The notes under the pieces are model-generated. The model was not told where the DNA came from and made no database searches. It saw nothing but the letters and a program-made list of their open reading frames with translations. Below are positions 24,646 through 37,112 of a stretch of DNA of 64,000 nt, piece by piece (position 1 is the first letter of the stretch; each line of letters begins with the position of its first letter). The position numbers and the translations under genes are program-made. This DNA is from Chionis minor (Eukaryota > Chordata > Aves > Charadriiformes > Chionididae), in assembly GCA_013398295.1 (NCBI GenBank), contig VZSF01003226.1:1-64000 (forward strand). The letters are read 5' to 3'.

Positions 24646-27600
24646 CTATACCATCATGCTGAATCTCGAAAGTGGTACTTTCATAAAGAATGAAACACTC
24701 CTGGCTTTCTCTGCCTCTCTCTCCTCTCCCTCTGAGTTTCTTCCCCAAGAATCCCCGTTACTCTCAGATACACCCACATTTAGCTCTCCAGTAAAAACCA
24801 TGATTTTCAGATTTATTAAAATTGGTGCAGCCATTAGACCACCTGCATCTACTGCCTTGCACAGATACACCGAAGTAATTTTAAAGATGCCAAGTCAGAT
24901 GCAGGTAGCAGCTTAGCTGTTGCAGCAGACAGATCAGCCTGAGTTGTAAAACTTGCTTGAGAAGCCAAATAAATTTTCAGATAGTCCACGCTGAGCTTTA
25001 TGATGGCCTGGGAATGGCAGGCAGTCCAAGTAACTTAAAAGCTCAGTAGGGAATATTACACTGGTTGGTCATTGTAAACATATATTAGGTTTCTCTTCCA
25101 TGTAGCAGAAGCATTTGTGCTGTATTCTATGTAAATCTAGCCAAAGACTCTACAGAAAATCACTTTCCTAGCATTACTATTTACATGAAAATGTCATTAC
25201 AACTTTCAAATATGGTACAACACTTAGCCTGGCAACATGTGGATTGCTTAGCTTTCCAATTCGTCACTGAATGGTAGCTACAAAAAAAATTCACATGCAA
25301 TTCTTGTGTTTTGACACAGATTTGGGGAGGCAGTAAATCCCTTGCTGAAAAATTCACTTAATCTTACCATACTTCAGCATGGCGATCAAAAATGACAATA
25401 AAGTCAATGCCTTTCTAGCACCTGCTAATTAGAATATAACCACCAAGCACATGAGGATCCCAATTTTATGGGGTAGACATCATGTGCTCCTGTAGCATAA
25501 AACCAAAGAAACAACAAAAAAAACCCCAACCACCAAACCCATGAATTTTTGAGCAAACTCATCTGGAGGTTCAGCCAGGTCGATTCTTCAAATTTGAGCA
25601 CAAAATCAAGTAACAGTAAGCTAAGTGCCACCTGGCTAACTTGTTTTAGGCTGCCGGATCCTGAGCATGTGGAGTCGTGACATCCTTTCTCCCACAGGAT
25701 GTCAGGGAAATGCCAGCTAACTCTGAGTATAGCTTGCTGGAGAAGCAGCTTATGGAAAAGGAACAAGCCAACCCAACCAAGCTTCCCGCTCCGAAAAAGC
25801 TCTACAGAAAGCCTTGTCCTGTCACTCTTCCTAGCGGCATCGGGCTCAATTGCCTATGCAAGTCACAGAGGCAAGGCTGAAAAAGCAGCTGTGCAACCAT
25901 TACGCATTATGTTCAGGTGATAGGGTTCCTCCTTCAGGAACTGTATTCCTGAAGGCTCACGCCACGAAAGCAGCTGGTCCTATGATCTGCCCATTAGCTT
26001 GCACTTGCTTTAATTAATTCTAATTGGGGAAACTAACAGGACTGTTTTTAAATGGAGTTTGAGGATACTGATGTTTGGATTCCTCTGACTGGGCATAATT
26101 CAATGCCTTTTGGAAACTTGTGGCTAGTGACAGTGTGACACTTTGGGGAAACAAGTTCTTTTCAAGACCTAGCCACAATCCTGGCCCACGGCTGAAGGCA
26201 TGGAACCCCCTATTTTTAATATGTCTGCTTTAACTAAAAAGATGCCCAAGCGGAAATTTGCGATTTTTCAGCGAGCAGAACCGATGATGAGCTGATCTTT
26301 TTATGGTTTCCTTTTCAAAGGTAAACCATTAGTTCTTCATTCCCCAGTATGCTGTAAAAATGGTGGAATTGCATTTTAATAGGATGCTGGCAACAGGAAT
26401 CATGCGACAAAAATCTCTGAATGTCGTTACTATGAACTGCCAGAATCAGTCCCTTATGGCCCAAAACAAAATGTCTTTTATCGGTATGACTTTTTGCCAA
26501 GTCGCTGTTGTCCGGCTCAAGGCACTAACTGGATTAAACAAAACCAATAAAAACAGCAGCAAAAAGAAAACGCTGTGTAAAGGGATTATAAGCAGGAAGA
26601 GAAACATGAAGTATCTCTTCAGACTGCAGGTAAAACTCTGTTGTTCCCACCTGATCAAGTCCAGGGACAGCACCTTCTGATACAGCACTCCTAAGAAATG
26701 GTCTCCTGTATCGCATAAACCATTGCTTAAGAAACTTCTCCCTGACTTTCTGATTTTGCCTTATGTTTCATCAATATTTCACTACTTCCTCCCTTCTACA
26801 ATTGCTGGATGCTTATGCCAGGAGCTAACTTTCACAGGGCTTCTGCATTTTTGTATGACAAAAGAATGCCATTATAAACAGATATTTTCTATACTCGTTC
26901 CTACAAAATGTGCTTGGTATTCATCTCCTCCTTTAGGAACTCATCAGATGCAACGATTTTGGGATATAACTGTAGTATTTATCATTAATCTTTAACAAAG
27001 GCTTTTCATCCCAAGATGCGAAAAAACAAATTGCATCTCAATGTGCAAGGAAAGACACTTTAACTTACAGCTGACAAAAATGGATGTGAGACAACTAGTA
27101 AAATTGAAGCAATGTCTTTTCATAAGAGCAGAGCTAAAAAACCTGTCTGTTTACACACAGAGACCTAAGCTTATGCTTGAAATGAATAGGGAAACAAAGA
27201 TGTCAAAGACTGTGTAGACTCCCATAATCAAAACCAGACATCAGAATGCACTTTGACAGGTTTGGAAAGTTCTGATTCCCACAGAAAAGGTGCAGTTGTG
27301 GACCACCAGGTCTCTTAAAACATTTTCCAAGCAGCAGATCAGTTCCGCAAGGGTGGAAAGCTCATCCTACCACAAAGAGTGAGAACAGAACGATCCCAAG
27401 AGCAACTTCAGACTAGTAAGCACTGCTAGGCAAGCACACACCTTGATCTCAACATCTTGTGAGCTCCAAATATTGACTGAATATTCAGAAAGCAGAGGTG
27501 CTACAGAGTCTACATCTGCCTAATACAGGATGAACAGCTGTAGATGCTTGCACATTGACGGCAGCTCACTTCCACTTCTCACAGGTTGGCAGAAAAGAGT

Positions 27601-30600
27601 GTCAGAAGACGTCCTCAAAAATCTGACCTCAGGGTAAAATCAGGACAGTCCAAAACCACTGGCAGGCATTTCTTGGACAGAGGAGCCCACAACTACAACG
27701 TCCCCCGATCACACTGAACACTCGCTGAGGAACCAAAGGCAGGGATTAAGGCTCCCAGTTTAGACCAGGTATTTCAGCTTCATGCAGCAGTAAGAGACCG
27801 TAACACTCTGATCAGCGTAGCTCTCCTACAACTGAATCAAAAGCCAATCTGAAAAAAAACCCAACAACAAACCAACCCTAAATCACGCCCTAAAAGCTGG
27901 AAACTCCACATACCAGTAGATTTCCATCTCCAGTATTTTTCATAAATACACATGAAAAAGCTAGAAATACAGCCAGAGACAAGCAGAAATACACTGGGAT
28001 TGATTAAGGCCTCATCCTGTGTCTTCACTGAATACCAGTACAGCTATCTGCACTATGATTTTATATGTATATTACACATTAGAAATGTTACTTCATAGAA
28101 AAGCTGCGAATAACTGTCTTTTCTAGGTGAACCTAAGTTCACTGAAAAATTAAAAGAAAAACAGCATTATTATTCTGTTCAATTTCTTAACCTATGGCAA
28201 AGTTTTTCCATGCTATTTGTATCCTAAATAATATGCCTCTCCAGGTTTTAATTATGAAACGCTAAATAAATCCCATGAGCAAATACTTATTCGTATCTGT
28301 CTGCTGAGTTTCTATTTGTAATTCCAGCTAATTACTTCCCCTGTCAGGAAAATATTCTCTGAAGTCCCAAGATGCCACACAAGTACCTCAATCTCTTTCA
28401 TTTTACATCTCCCAGTGTTTGATACAGAAAATGTAAATTCATTTGGCTACTGCTGGAAGAGTAAGAAACTTGAAATAATCTCTGCACTGTCAGCAGGTCT
28501 TTACCTTGTGCGCTTAATCCCTGTTACCATGGTGATACTTAATTGCGCAGCCACACAGTTTGATTGGTTTATTTTAAATGGAAGTTTTTCTGTGGAACGG
28601 CACAGGATCCTAGCGAATATTAGATAAATGGCTTTCAAAATATTGCAGTGAGTCATGTTGTTGCCAGTCACTAGATTAATTTGAATTCAGCTAAACTATT
28701 TCTTCACCTTAATCTTGTACATATATGACAACATACATAATACAAGGATTTTCAGCATTATATTTGGGAACTGAGCATTTTGAGTATAATTAAGCAGTAT
28801 TTTATTGTAAGAAGGGCAATTAAAACGTAAATGAGAATTAAAATTCAGCAAGCTTTTGTTGGTGGTATCATCTTGTCTTTCTAAAACAAATTACCTTGCT
28901 GTTCTACAATAACAATCCAGATAAGAACCTTTTACAGTAGGATTATACTTGATTTTCTTCATAGAAAACTGTAAATATATTAATATGAAAAAAATGAAGC
29001 CAAAAGGATAAATACAGCTTCTTCAGCGCTGACTTTCTTATACCTCAGCATGCATTTCCTTAGTATATGAATGACTGCTGGAAAGGCATCATCAATATGG
29101 TTATTTCCTGGCACGGCACAACATATTAGATAACTTATTTTAAATTCTGTACATACACTATGATGAACTGGTGTACTTCAGCTGTGCTATTTAAACAGCA
29201 GCAATAGACTGTGCTAATTCTCACCCCTTTTTCCTGCTCTATAACCCAGGTCTAGCACTTTTTTTTTTTTTCCTTAATGCTGCAACTGAAGCTCTGGGGG
29301 AAATTTTCACCTAGCCTTTGCTGTGAAAGGTCCCAGTTCTATCACAGAATATCAGACAGGTTTGCCGTATTTTTTCAAGTTTCTGGTCACTAAGGCCCCA
29401 GTGTACAGCCTGTGGGATCACTCTACCTTTCTGGTGTTTCAGAGGCTGTTTTCCCCTCTTTATTTTCAAGGACTATCGACCAGCCCGGTTGTATTTCATG
29501 TGCAGAGCTTCTGTGTTTGCATCATTGGCGATACCAGCACACGACCTGAGATAAAACTTACAGTTTCTTAGGAACCACTACCACTCTCCCAACCAGCTGC
29601 ATGGCTTTGCAGAACCAGAACTTGACGCTTTTAATCGCGACGCCGTAGGGACCGCACTCTGTTTTACAAGAGGGATGTTTGAAAAAGTAGACTCTGACTG
29701 AGGCTATCATTCTCACACAAACCATTTACAAGAATTAATTTGTTTTACTCTCCCAAGAAGGGTAGCTTGGTGTACCAAAGCAATGCTTCTTTCTACAGAT
29801 GCATTTATATGCCGTAATGCACAAATGAGATGCTGTTATGCCATATGAAACATCTGCACGCGAACTCCAAGAGTAATGAGGATTTCACCTTCTCACCTCT
29901 GTACACCGTGACCCTGGGTTAGGATACCTTGCTTTTTTTTTTCCTATACAGGTTCTGCTCCAGAAATTTTATTTTGCTTCCTAATCCACCCTCAAACACG
30001 CAAGAATAGGAGTTTTCAGGATGCAATGCTTCTCTGCGTTTTGTGGCGTCCCCATCCAGTCTGTGTTTCGAGAAAACACTGGGGACTAGATCAGAAACAC
30101 TGACTTTGCTGTAGCAGAGGCCCGAAGTACATGATCCCCTGTACTCCACTTAGGTACAATTACATCCAGGAAACCCAAGGCCAACGACTGAGCAAAAGCT
30201 TCTTCTCTTCTGAGTATTCTCACCCACATTCATACCTTCTTGTAGAACACCCCTCACCTTCCTAGTGCGAGGAATCCTCTTGGTTGAGCAAGTGATGGTT
30301 GCACGTGTGTGCAGAGAGGATGCAGAAAGGGCAAGCCAGGAGACAGGGAAGGAGCCCGCTGCTGTGCCTGGCTCCTGAGTTACTGCACGCCAACTAGCTT
30401 AGGTACAGCTGTCTTAAAATGCAATGAGCTCTCCATTTCTCCATGCTCCAGTTAAAATAAAATAACCCCACAAGCCAGCATCTCCTTGCTATTATTCCCT
30501 CCGTTATAACAATGATTTATCCCAGTTGACATTAACATAATTTTGCCTGTTGTATTTATGCCTGCCTTCTTTATGGCTACAGCAACAGTTCTCTCTGAAG

Positions 30601-30970
30601 GAAGGACAATTGTTAAATCATCTCTTTTCAGGAGGTTGAGCTGATTTAGCAATACTTTCTTTTTTCACCATATGCCCGAGTTGTCTCTAGGCAGACCGCT
30701 GACACAAACAGGTTGCTATATAATTTTCCTTCTTCTCCTTTCTAATTATTCACGTTTGCTTTAAACAGCCACTTGTGTTCGTGCATCCCTGCTGCTGCTC
30801 GTCTCTTCTAGCCCCACTCCCCCTTCCACCATACGATCCTGTCCTTGAGTAGGTCAAACCCTTAGCAACAGAAAGCAAATTTGTATGCAGTCTGAAAGGA
30901 GCACAGTAGCACTCTTTCTCTAACAGCACACTATTCATATCAACAGTCCGTACTAGTGACAAGGGAATTT
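24646..30970. other. Non-coding intronic DNA, no gene recognised
   Basis: More than 6 kb of AT-rich sequence with only small homopolymers (for example T at about 29261-29272). Open frames are at most 113 codons, and none shows a domain or plausible splice frame. I see no repeat I can name. Confidence 0.5.
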
Positions 30971-31001
30971 AAAAAAAAAAAAAAAAAAAAAANAAAAAAA
31001 A
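30971..31001. repeat. Poly-A tract broken by a single N
   Basis: Twenty-two A, one N (30993), then eight A and a short GA run. The N marks a sequencing or assembly gap in the homopolymer, so its true length is unknown. Confidence 0.9.
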
Positions 31002-31029
31002 GAGAGAGAAAAAACAAGAATCGCCATAC

Positions 31030-31400
31030 CAATCAGACCTGTTGTCCGCCTGGTCCAGTATCCTTTCTCTGACAGCAATCAGTACCCGCTTCAAAGGAAG
31101 GTGCAAGAAACCTTGTAATTATAGAATAACCTGATTAATACAGGAAGTTTCGTCCTAGCCCTAGGCAGTCAGCAGCTGACTCACCCGCTTGTCTGAAACA
31201 TAAGATTTTATACCTGCTCTAATTTTTTTTTTTTTTGAATCATATGTAACTTAATAGTGGAAGTCTCATTACAAATGTACATTTCAAATGTACATTTTAA
31301 TCCTGTGAAGCATTTTAGGCTTTACCGTAACCTGTAGCTGAGAGTTATATTTGCTAATTATATAGGTTGTACTATTTTTATCACTGTTAAACTGCCTGCC
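31030..31400 (+). repeat. Ancient amniote interspersed repeat
   Basis: It opens with TGGTCCAGTATCCTTTCTCT, GACAG and then AAGGAAGGTGCAAGAAACC. Further on, GTTTCGTCCTAGCCC and a CAGCAGCTGACTCACC segment follow in the order of an old amniote repeat (LINE 3' region or SINE) that I know from reptile genomes. The left part is best supported; beyond about 31210 it fades into AT-rich sequence. A 13-bp unit is doubled at 31272-31297. The family name needs RepeatMasker. Confidence 0.55.
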
Positions 31401-33496
31401 ATTCAATCTCATTGGATGTCCCTTTTAGGGATGTGGGAATAAGTGGGCCAGAGAGTGTGATTCCACTGCCTGTTCCCTCGGCACCTCACTTGGGAGCGGA
31501 GATGCCCAAAGAAGCGCACCGCAGTCAGCCTTTGGCTCGAGGCATTATCCGGGCGTACAGACTGCCTTCGTCCACATCCCTAACCTGAATTGGAAGGAGA
31601 AGGAAATGAACGTCCCCTTCGACACCCTTCATAAGCACAAGTCCTCTCATGGAGGATGGAGCAGGAGCAACAGCAGCAGTGCTGCTCATATTTTTGCAAA
31701 TGCCACATAAATCCTCCACTGAATCTAGTCGAATTGTTTCTGTATCTAGAGATGAAGGAATGTAATGTACCCAGTAAAGTGCGATATAACATCATACCCA
31801 CAGGGCAGAAGGTGGCTCTTGTGGCTTCAAACTTTCATTACGGCCTTATGTACCAAGGTAGTCTTAAGGTACAAGTAACAGCAGCCTTTTCAAAACCCAG
31901 GAACAAAAATCAAGGCTTTCACTGTATTTTATATCCTTTGATTGTTTTCAGAACCTTCCAACAGAGCAAACTCCAGAAAAATATTCTGACAAAGGACTAA
32001 ACTACCAAAAGGTGTGTACAACCTGCAGAACAAATGGACAAGGTTGGGATAGAGCTAGACGTATCGGGGCGGGGGGGGGGAAGCTGAATGGTCTGATGGT
32101 CTTAGTGACCCCGAGTAAGCAGAATGCTTGATTGATATGTCATTAATATCATCAATGATTGTGTTCTGTCATTCCACACAGCTGGCGAGCTCTGAGAACT
32201 GGGTGTACAAGGAGGACCACGCAGGCCAGACATGCATGGAGGCACCCCACCTTTCATGAATGAGTTTCCTCTTCTGAGTACAACAAGCACTGAAAGAGTA
32301 AAATGAAGACTACTGAAGAAAATTTAGGTAAATATTTGAGTGTAGGAGAGTACCATGGCATTGCTGTATTGTAAAGAAATATTGCACTGTGTATGCTTTG
32401 GGAATTTAGGATGTTGTGAGCTGCGCTAGCTACCAGAGAACACAAACACGTTACCTACTTTTTATGTATGGGTCAAAAGCTGACATTCAAGAATTTCCTA
32501 TTTCAGGAATAGCATAGTTACTAAGCCAACCGAGGACTACCAAAACATAATGATTTCACAAGCCAAAAATAACAGAGCTGATGTTATATGCAGGATAACC
32601 TACCTTAAAGGAAAAAAGAATTAAGTTTGCCAGATACACCTAGAAGAAGCCTGGAAGAATTCAGCGTTACTAAATACAAAAACATCAGTGAAAAATAACA
32701 GCGGGTGCTCAAGATAGCAAAATACATTGTGACATGTTTCAACTGCTATAGCAAGCACGTCACACTAACACAACACGTATTTGGAAAGGCTTAGGACAAG
32801 CAGGTCCCTCCCAGCTCTGTGGTACACTCTAGGGGCTGACCTGTGGTTTCAGCCGTGCAGTGATGCTGCAGGCTTTGATCTCTGGGTGTGCTGCCTTTTA
32901 TTTCATGCCTGGGGTCCCAGCTGTTTGCTCAGTTTGTTCCAGATGGGAGCACAGAAGCAAGCTAATATGCACGAAGTACAGATGGTCAGGGTTTTTGAAG
33001 TATAACAGGGAGCAAACCAGACTGGTAACACAGACAGACCCTGTCATCCTCTCTGAGGAAAGCACAAGAGTTAAACGAAACATGATCAATGGCAACTCTT
33101 GCAAATAGCGATATGGCAACATGGTGACCTAACAGATCCCTCTAAAAATTTATTTTAAGAGCGTAATAACTAACTGTACCTTACTGGGACTACTGTGCTT
33201 TGAGCCCACATAGGAAGGGCTACGTCTCCTTTCGGTAAATCTGATTTCAGAGTCTGGTCTTCATTTGAGTGATAGAAGCCAGATCCACAAAAATACCAAA
33301 GTACCAATTACCTTAGGAATTAATTAGGAATAGGCTATGACTTTCTACGGCAGCAAATGTTACTTCAGCTTGTACCTCAGAGTGCAGTTGCAGGGCAGCT
33401 TAAGCCAACACAAGTCTGTTGCAGACTTTTCCCCGCATCAGTGAGGTATTTCAGCGTGTCAGCAATGCTGCTCATCACCTGGCATTAGCCAGACTC
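31401..33496. other. Non-coding intronic DNA, no gene recognised
   Basis: Mixed composition with a short G homopolymer at about 32068-32080. Open frames up to 114 codons (31656-32000 plus) show no domain. No RNA gene seen. Confidence 0.5.
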
Positions 33497-33567
33497 TGAG
33501 CAGGAGGCTGGACCAGCTGACCTTCAGAGGTTTCTTCCATCCTAACCTATTCTGCAACTCTATCAGA
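33497..33567 (+). mobile_element. CR1 LINE 3'-terminal scrap
   Basis: The plus strand reads AGGCTGGACCAGCTGACC, a TTCAGAGGT block, CCATCCTAACCTATTCTG and a decayed terminal octamer, which is the CR1 3' end. It is opposite in orientation to FRMPD4 and more diverged than the 57-kb copy. Confidence 0.75.
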
Positions 33568-35039
33568 TCATGTGGAGGACTGGCTCAGGGAGCTAAACTG
33601 ACATAAAATTAATAGCTTTTTCTGTAGGATTGATTTTTTATTAGCTGTTGCCAGTTTATTTCCCTCTATCAACTCCCCTCCAGGTCTGACAAGCAGCAAG
33701 ACTAACACAAGGGAAAGGGCGAAAACATACATGTCTGAAAATCAGTAAGACTGTAGTAGTGGTAACTTAGGTGAGCCAAAATTGCCATGAGGTTAACCCC
33801 CCTGTGGACAAAATCAGTCAAAATCTTCCTGCTTTGCATGCTATCTCCCTGAAACTCTATATGCACACCAAATACATTTTTAATAAATTTCATGTTTGGA
33901 TTCAAATTAGCGTTACAGAAATTTCTCATAATCATATACTACACAGCGCATATAATAAATGCAAAGAAAACAGGCCTTTAAAATAGTTAAACATACACTG
34001 CAAACTATTTCATATTAAAGACCCAACTTAATACAGCTTGTGCAGTACAGAAATATGCTGGAAGAATAGCAGATGACTGCCGTCTGCCCATACTGAAATG
34101 TATTACTTATCTCATATGGCTATTTCAAGTAAAAGTAGCAAGTTAAAAGAGAATGGGTGAAGTTCTGAAACTTTAATTTACCATGGCCTAAACTTAAGAA
34201 AAAGTATTTTAGAGGTTTGCAAAATGACCCCAGTTGTGCCATCTGTACAGAAGAGATAATGAATTGATAGCGACATCTCATAATGTTTTGATAAAAGGCT
34301 CTTCTTGCACTTTTACAAAAGTGCTGCCTAGCGATGGAAGCTGCCCCTGATTAGCTTGGGCCATAGGGGCTTTCAGAGATTTGAAAGAAACCAAATTTGC
34401 TTCAGAAGAAAGAATAAACATCACTTCCCATTCACGCCTTAAAGCATTTTCACTGACACTATATAATTACTTTTCATTTCACCAAAAGATTCTCCTGGAT
34501 TCTCTATTCCTCCCACAATTTCAAAATGACAATATGTCTGCTTGCAGTTGAATGGATATGTACATATGGCACTAAGTAAATTATTTAACTAAAAAGCAGT
34601 TAATGTTGCTATGAATTATGTTATTTGCTTGTACAGAACTCATGGGCACATGTCATTGTGATAATACCTGGTTTATACATCTTTAATCAAAATCAAGCGG
34701 AGGATTTGAGTTGCTTTTTCTCCTTCTGTGTGATGCAATTTGTTAATCTGCATGGCTATAAAAAGCCTTGGAGACAATATGAAACGCGATCTTGCTGATC
34801 TCTCCTCTGCATTTACTGACATAACTGTCAACAACCATCTCACTATTTCATTCCTAAAATCCAGGGGTAAAAAGTGAAGGAAAGAATATTAAATAGTGTT
34901 TTCATTTGTTTCATGTAGTATTTGCAAAAGTGGTTGTTTTGAAAGACAAGAGAGGGCTTCTCCTTGGTCAGATAACAGGCACTGTATGGACAGCTACTAT
35001 ATACACCCACAGAGGAACCACTGTATTGTTGTTTAGATG
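33568..35039. other. Non-coding intronic DNA, no gene or named repeat
   Basis: AT-rich, without recognisable transposon sequence. TAAT-containing motifs are common at 34550-34800, but that is expected from base composition. Confidence 0.5.
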
Positions 35040-35648
35040 ATTATTCTATCACCTGATGACCCCTCCCCACCCAGGAAGGGGAACTGGGGAAAAACAAGGA
35101 AACCCAAGGGTTGAAATATAAACAGATTTAATGGAATGAGACTAAATAATTAACATTAATAACACTAAAGAACCAGTATTGATCCCGATGCCAATATAAA
35201 ATACGAGAGGATTATACTCGGCCAATTCTATCAGCAGGAAGCTGTGCACTCCCAGCAGTGGACAGCAAATATGGGACACTGTGAGTGCTTTGGCACTTCA
35301 GGAGGAAGGGAAGGGCTCAGGGATCCAGCACCAGGGCAGGAGGTTCTCTGGATTGCAGCCATCACAGAAGAGAAAGAACCCCTCAGCAACCTTTCTAATT
35401 TATATTGAATGTGACGTTCATGGCATGGGATAACCCTGTTGGCCAGCTTGGGTCAAGTGCCCGGGTCTTGCTCCTCCTCGTCCCTGCACCTGGCGAGCTC
35501 GAAAACACTGCGACCTTGAAACCTGCACACCATAGCTGGCTGTAGAGTAAATACCTTCACAAATTCAGACACCGGAGTCTCCTGAAAGTGCAGTTTCCCC
35601 AAGCATTAGAAGTTGGTCCTGTGTCGCTCAAACCAGGCCGTGCTGACA
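35040..35648 (-). mobile_element. Old endogenous-retrovirus-type solo LTR remnant
   Basis: Read on the minus strand, the 5' end begins TGTCAGCACGGCCTGGTTTG (35648 downward), resembling the start of a common avian ERV LTR. Inside, the plus strand shows ATGACGTTC-like, GGCCAGCTTGGGTCAAG and GCACCTGGCGAGC blocks in the matching order. The far end near 35040 is uncertain. No internal gag, pol or env-like coding sequence flanks it, so it would be a solo LTR left by recombination. It has many substitutions and is not expected to be active. Assignment is from memory. Confidence 0.5.
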
Positions 35649-37039
35649 AAGTCACTAGGTGTATTCAGCCTTTGGTCATTCTTCTAAAATGAAGATACAC
35701 GTTGTGACTACCCAGTCACATCATAGTAATTACCGGGGCTGACATTCATGAGTAATGGTGAATAGATGGTTATTTGGTACAGCAGTACGTGGTTCCAAAT
35801 GTTTTCCTGTTTTCATTCAGTTTCTGAAGGCACTGGCTTTTAATGCATCCTGGGGGACTGTCATTTCATGTAAGATGCATTAATACTCTGGAGACATGGC
35901 TGGTGCATGTGCTAGAGCCAATGCTGCTGCTTTAAAACATCTGATGTAAGAATATGTACTATAACCGCAATGCGTACATATGTGGTGTTGTTCAACTTGC
36001 ACCTAAGACTGCTCAGAGATATCAATGGGTAAGAAAATACCACAGGTTTCTGCAGACCAGTTTCCTCAGAGGTCTCATTCTCTCCACCCCTTAAAAGCAG
36101 TTTATTTTTTTTTCCACATAGCATGCTATCTGCATGCAGGGAAAAATGGAAGACAGACCAGGGCCTCAAAGAGAACAGAGAGCAAGCGCCTTACAAGAGT
36201 ATGGGAAAAAAACCAACAACAATAACAACAAGCCTAACATTACTTAAGGCATAATTTGGCACTGCCTGTTATGGATTTTTATTCCTAGATGTGGTTTTCT
36301 GCATTTAAGAGAGGGATATATGGCACTTTAAGGTACTAAAAGGCAATCCAAAAAATAAACAAAATAATCATTAGCTACTGAGAGTTAGAAAACGTTCCCA
36401 AATTGCAAAATTAATGAGTACTAATGCACTGCATTTTGTAAGCCGCAGCTGTTTATAGCTACACAACAAGTGCAGCATCCCATTATGTGACCAGTGAGGA
36501 AAGAGCAGGAATCAAATGTGGTGCCTGTCCTCAGAACCGGGGTTTTAAACGTTCCAAGGAGTCTCAGTCACGCAGAGGAGAACATACCGACAGTCTGCAG
36601 AAGAAATGGACACCCAAGGCGTGCAGGTCCCTTCACTAACTAGAGTACCAGAAGCAGCAGAGCCACATCTGCACAGTACTTTGGAGGCTCACCTACACTT
36701 CTTGACAAGCCTAATTAGTTCAGGCAGAAAACCTATGCTAATACAGTTATATTGTGCCTGGCATTCAGCTTCACATTGTCCAGCGCTGCACCCGGGGTCT
36801 TACAGGCGTGCAAAGCATGACAAATACTTGCTCAAGGAAGAAAATGACATTTCAAAGTCAGCTTTTGAGCCCTCATTAACCCGGACAACTCAGTCCAATT
36901 TGGACAGGTCTGAAATCACGCTAAACCTTGAAAGCGTGCAGGACACCACGCTGCTACGAATCTTGCTTTGGATCCAAAAGCAAATGCCTCCTAGGAAGCC
37001 GAGGCAAAGGGGGGAGGAAGAGAAAGCTGAGTAATGGGG
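35649..37039. other. Non-coding intronic DNA with one unexplained 142-codon open frame
   Basis: No repeat is recognised in most of this stretch. The frame at 36606-37034 (plus) is the longest one outside obvious repeats together with 45157-45585. It has no signal peptide, membrane segment or known motif, and its basic Lys/Arg/Glu-rich end runs up to a MIR-like fragment. I consider it chance. Confidence 0.45.
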
Positions 37040-37112
37040 ATCCTTGTTATTACGCTGTACAATTCTGGTTTTGCAGATGAAGGAACCTGAGTGAATGAAG
37101 GGCTTTTAATGG
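37040..37112 (-). repeat. MIR-like CORE-SINE fragment
   Basis: GGTTTTGCAGATGAAGGAAC and a following TGAGTGAATGAAGGG resemble the MIR signature (TTTTACAGATGAGGAAACTG, read on the opposite strand of the element). Divergence is high. Position is about 0.9 kb downstream of the FRMPD4 exon. Confidence 0.45.

Noticed and set aside
32800..32850. GGTCCCTCCCAGCTCTGTGG, resembling a CR1 3' tail
   Set aside because: No terminal octamer and no neighbouring CR1 phrases; the match is too short.
34480..34870. Repeat-free AT-rich block that might be a conserved enhancer
   Set aside because: Conservation cannot be judged from one sequence, and the TAAT motifs are expected from base composition.
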